This document shows positions 14,950 through 15,075 of a stretch of DNA of 15,075 bases, in pieces. Each line of letters begins with the position of its first letter. Position 1 is the stretch's first letter. Origin of the DNA: Euperipatoides rowelli (taxonomy: Eukaryota; Onychophora; Udeonychophora; Euonychophora; Peripatopsidae); NCBI GenBank assembly GCA_003024985.2, contig PXIH01S0000504.1. One strand, given 5' to 3'. The translations under genes and the position numbers were made by a program. Below the pieces are notes generated by a model, which was given only the letters and a program-made list of their open reading frames with translations, was not told where the DNA came from and did not search any database.

Positions 14950-15075
14950 TAATGACCTTAAACATGTATCAAATTGGCTAAACAATAATTTACTTCAGAT
15001 ACACCCTGAAAAAATCAAATGTACTATATTAAGCACTAAATACAGACATAAAAAATTTAATTTTCAAGATTTCAA
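14942..15075 (+). pseudogene. LINE reverse transcriptase fragment, cut by the window end
   Basis: The frame from 14942 reads PFINDLKHVSNWLNNNLLQI, then HPEKIKCTILSTKYRHKKFN and FQDF, open to the window edge. The D-L-x-x-V-x-x-W-x-x-x-N-x-L-x-x-x-x-x-K-x-K pattern is the RT segment immediately after the YADD box in CR1/L2-type and related LINEs. The preceding YADD box is absent, so the copy is 5'-truncated at about 14942-14950. It may be from the same family as the 9877-10107 fragment, but the two do not overlap in protein coordinates, so this cannot be tested here. No stop codon is seen in the 44 codons available. Confidence 0.7.

Overview
This is eukaryotic, almost certainly metazoan, intergenic or intronic DNA. 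It is strongly A+T-rich and has no operon structure, no ribosome binding sites and no intact protein gene. It is full of decayed LINE retrotransposons, hAT-type DNA transposons, simple repeats and short perfect inverted repeats. The element types (an APE-endonuclease LINE of CR1/L2-like type, a second endonuclease/RT LINE of a kind common in invertebrates such as ticks, and BED-finger hAT fragments) suggest an invertebrate, but the sequence does not fix the species. The open frames that exist are short. Those that carry recognisable protein signal are pieces of transposon genes with stops and frameshifts.

Layout. 1-876: A+T-rich DNA with four 15-nt palindromes (249-402), the last three at 44-bp spacing, whose arms have changed in compensating fashion. 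877-1985: a 1.1-kb degenerate tetranucleotide array related to (TAGC)n, in strict 4-bp register for its first 480 bases. 1986-2640: unremarkable A+T-rich DNA. 2650-3630: a diverged foldback-like inverted repeat. 3640-6340: non-coding A+T-rich DNA with a CT tract, a hairpin and one possible 92-nt exon. 6344-7171: three perfect inverted repeats, a hAT transposase C-terminal fragment and a G11 run. 7313-9862: a 5'-truncated plus-strand LINE carrying the end of the endonuclease domain, the reverse transcriptase and the C-terminus. 9877-10107: the 3' end of another plus-strand LINE. 10161 to about 14850: a minus-strand LINE with an extraordinarily G-poor plus strand. It is interrupted by two hAT-type elements (13031-13405; 11242-11954, the latter with a perfect 8-bp target duplication) and lacks the catalytic middle of its RT. 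14942-15075: the start of a further plus-strand LINE fragment that runs off the window.

History and function. No genes here work together; the window records nested insertion and decay. The hAT elements came after the minus-strand LINE, because removing one of them with one copy of its target duplication rejoins the LINE reading frame exactly. The most unusual signals are: the purine/pyrimidine phase-locked tetranucleotide array, the covarying palindromes, perfect short hairpins lying exactly at the 5' truncation points of two separate LINE fragments, and the near absence of G from one strand of a 4-kb LINE.
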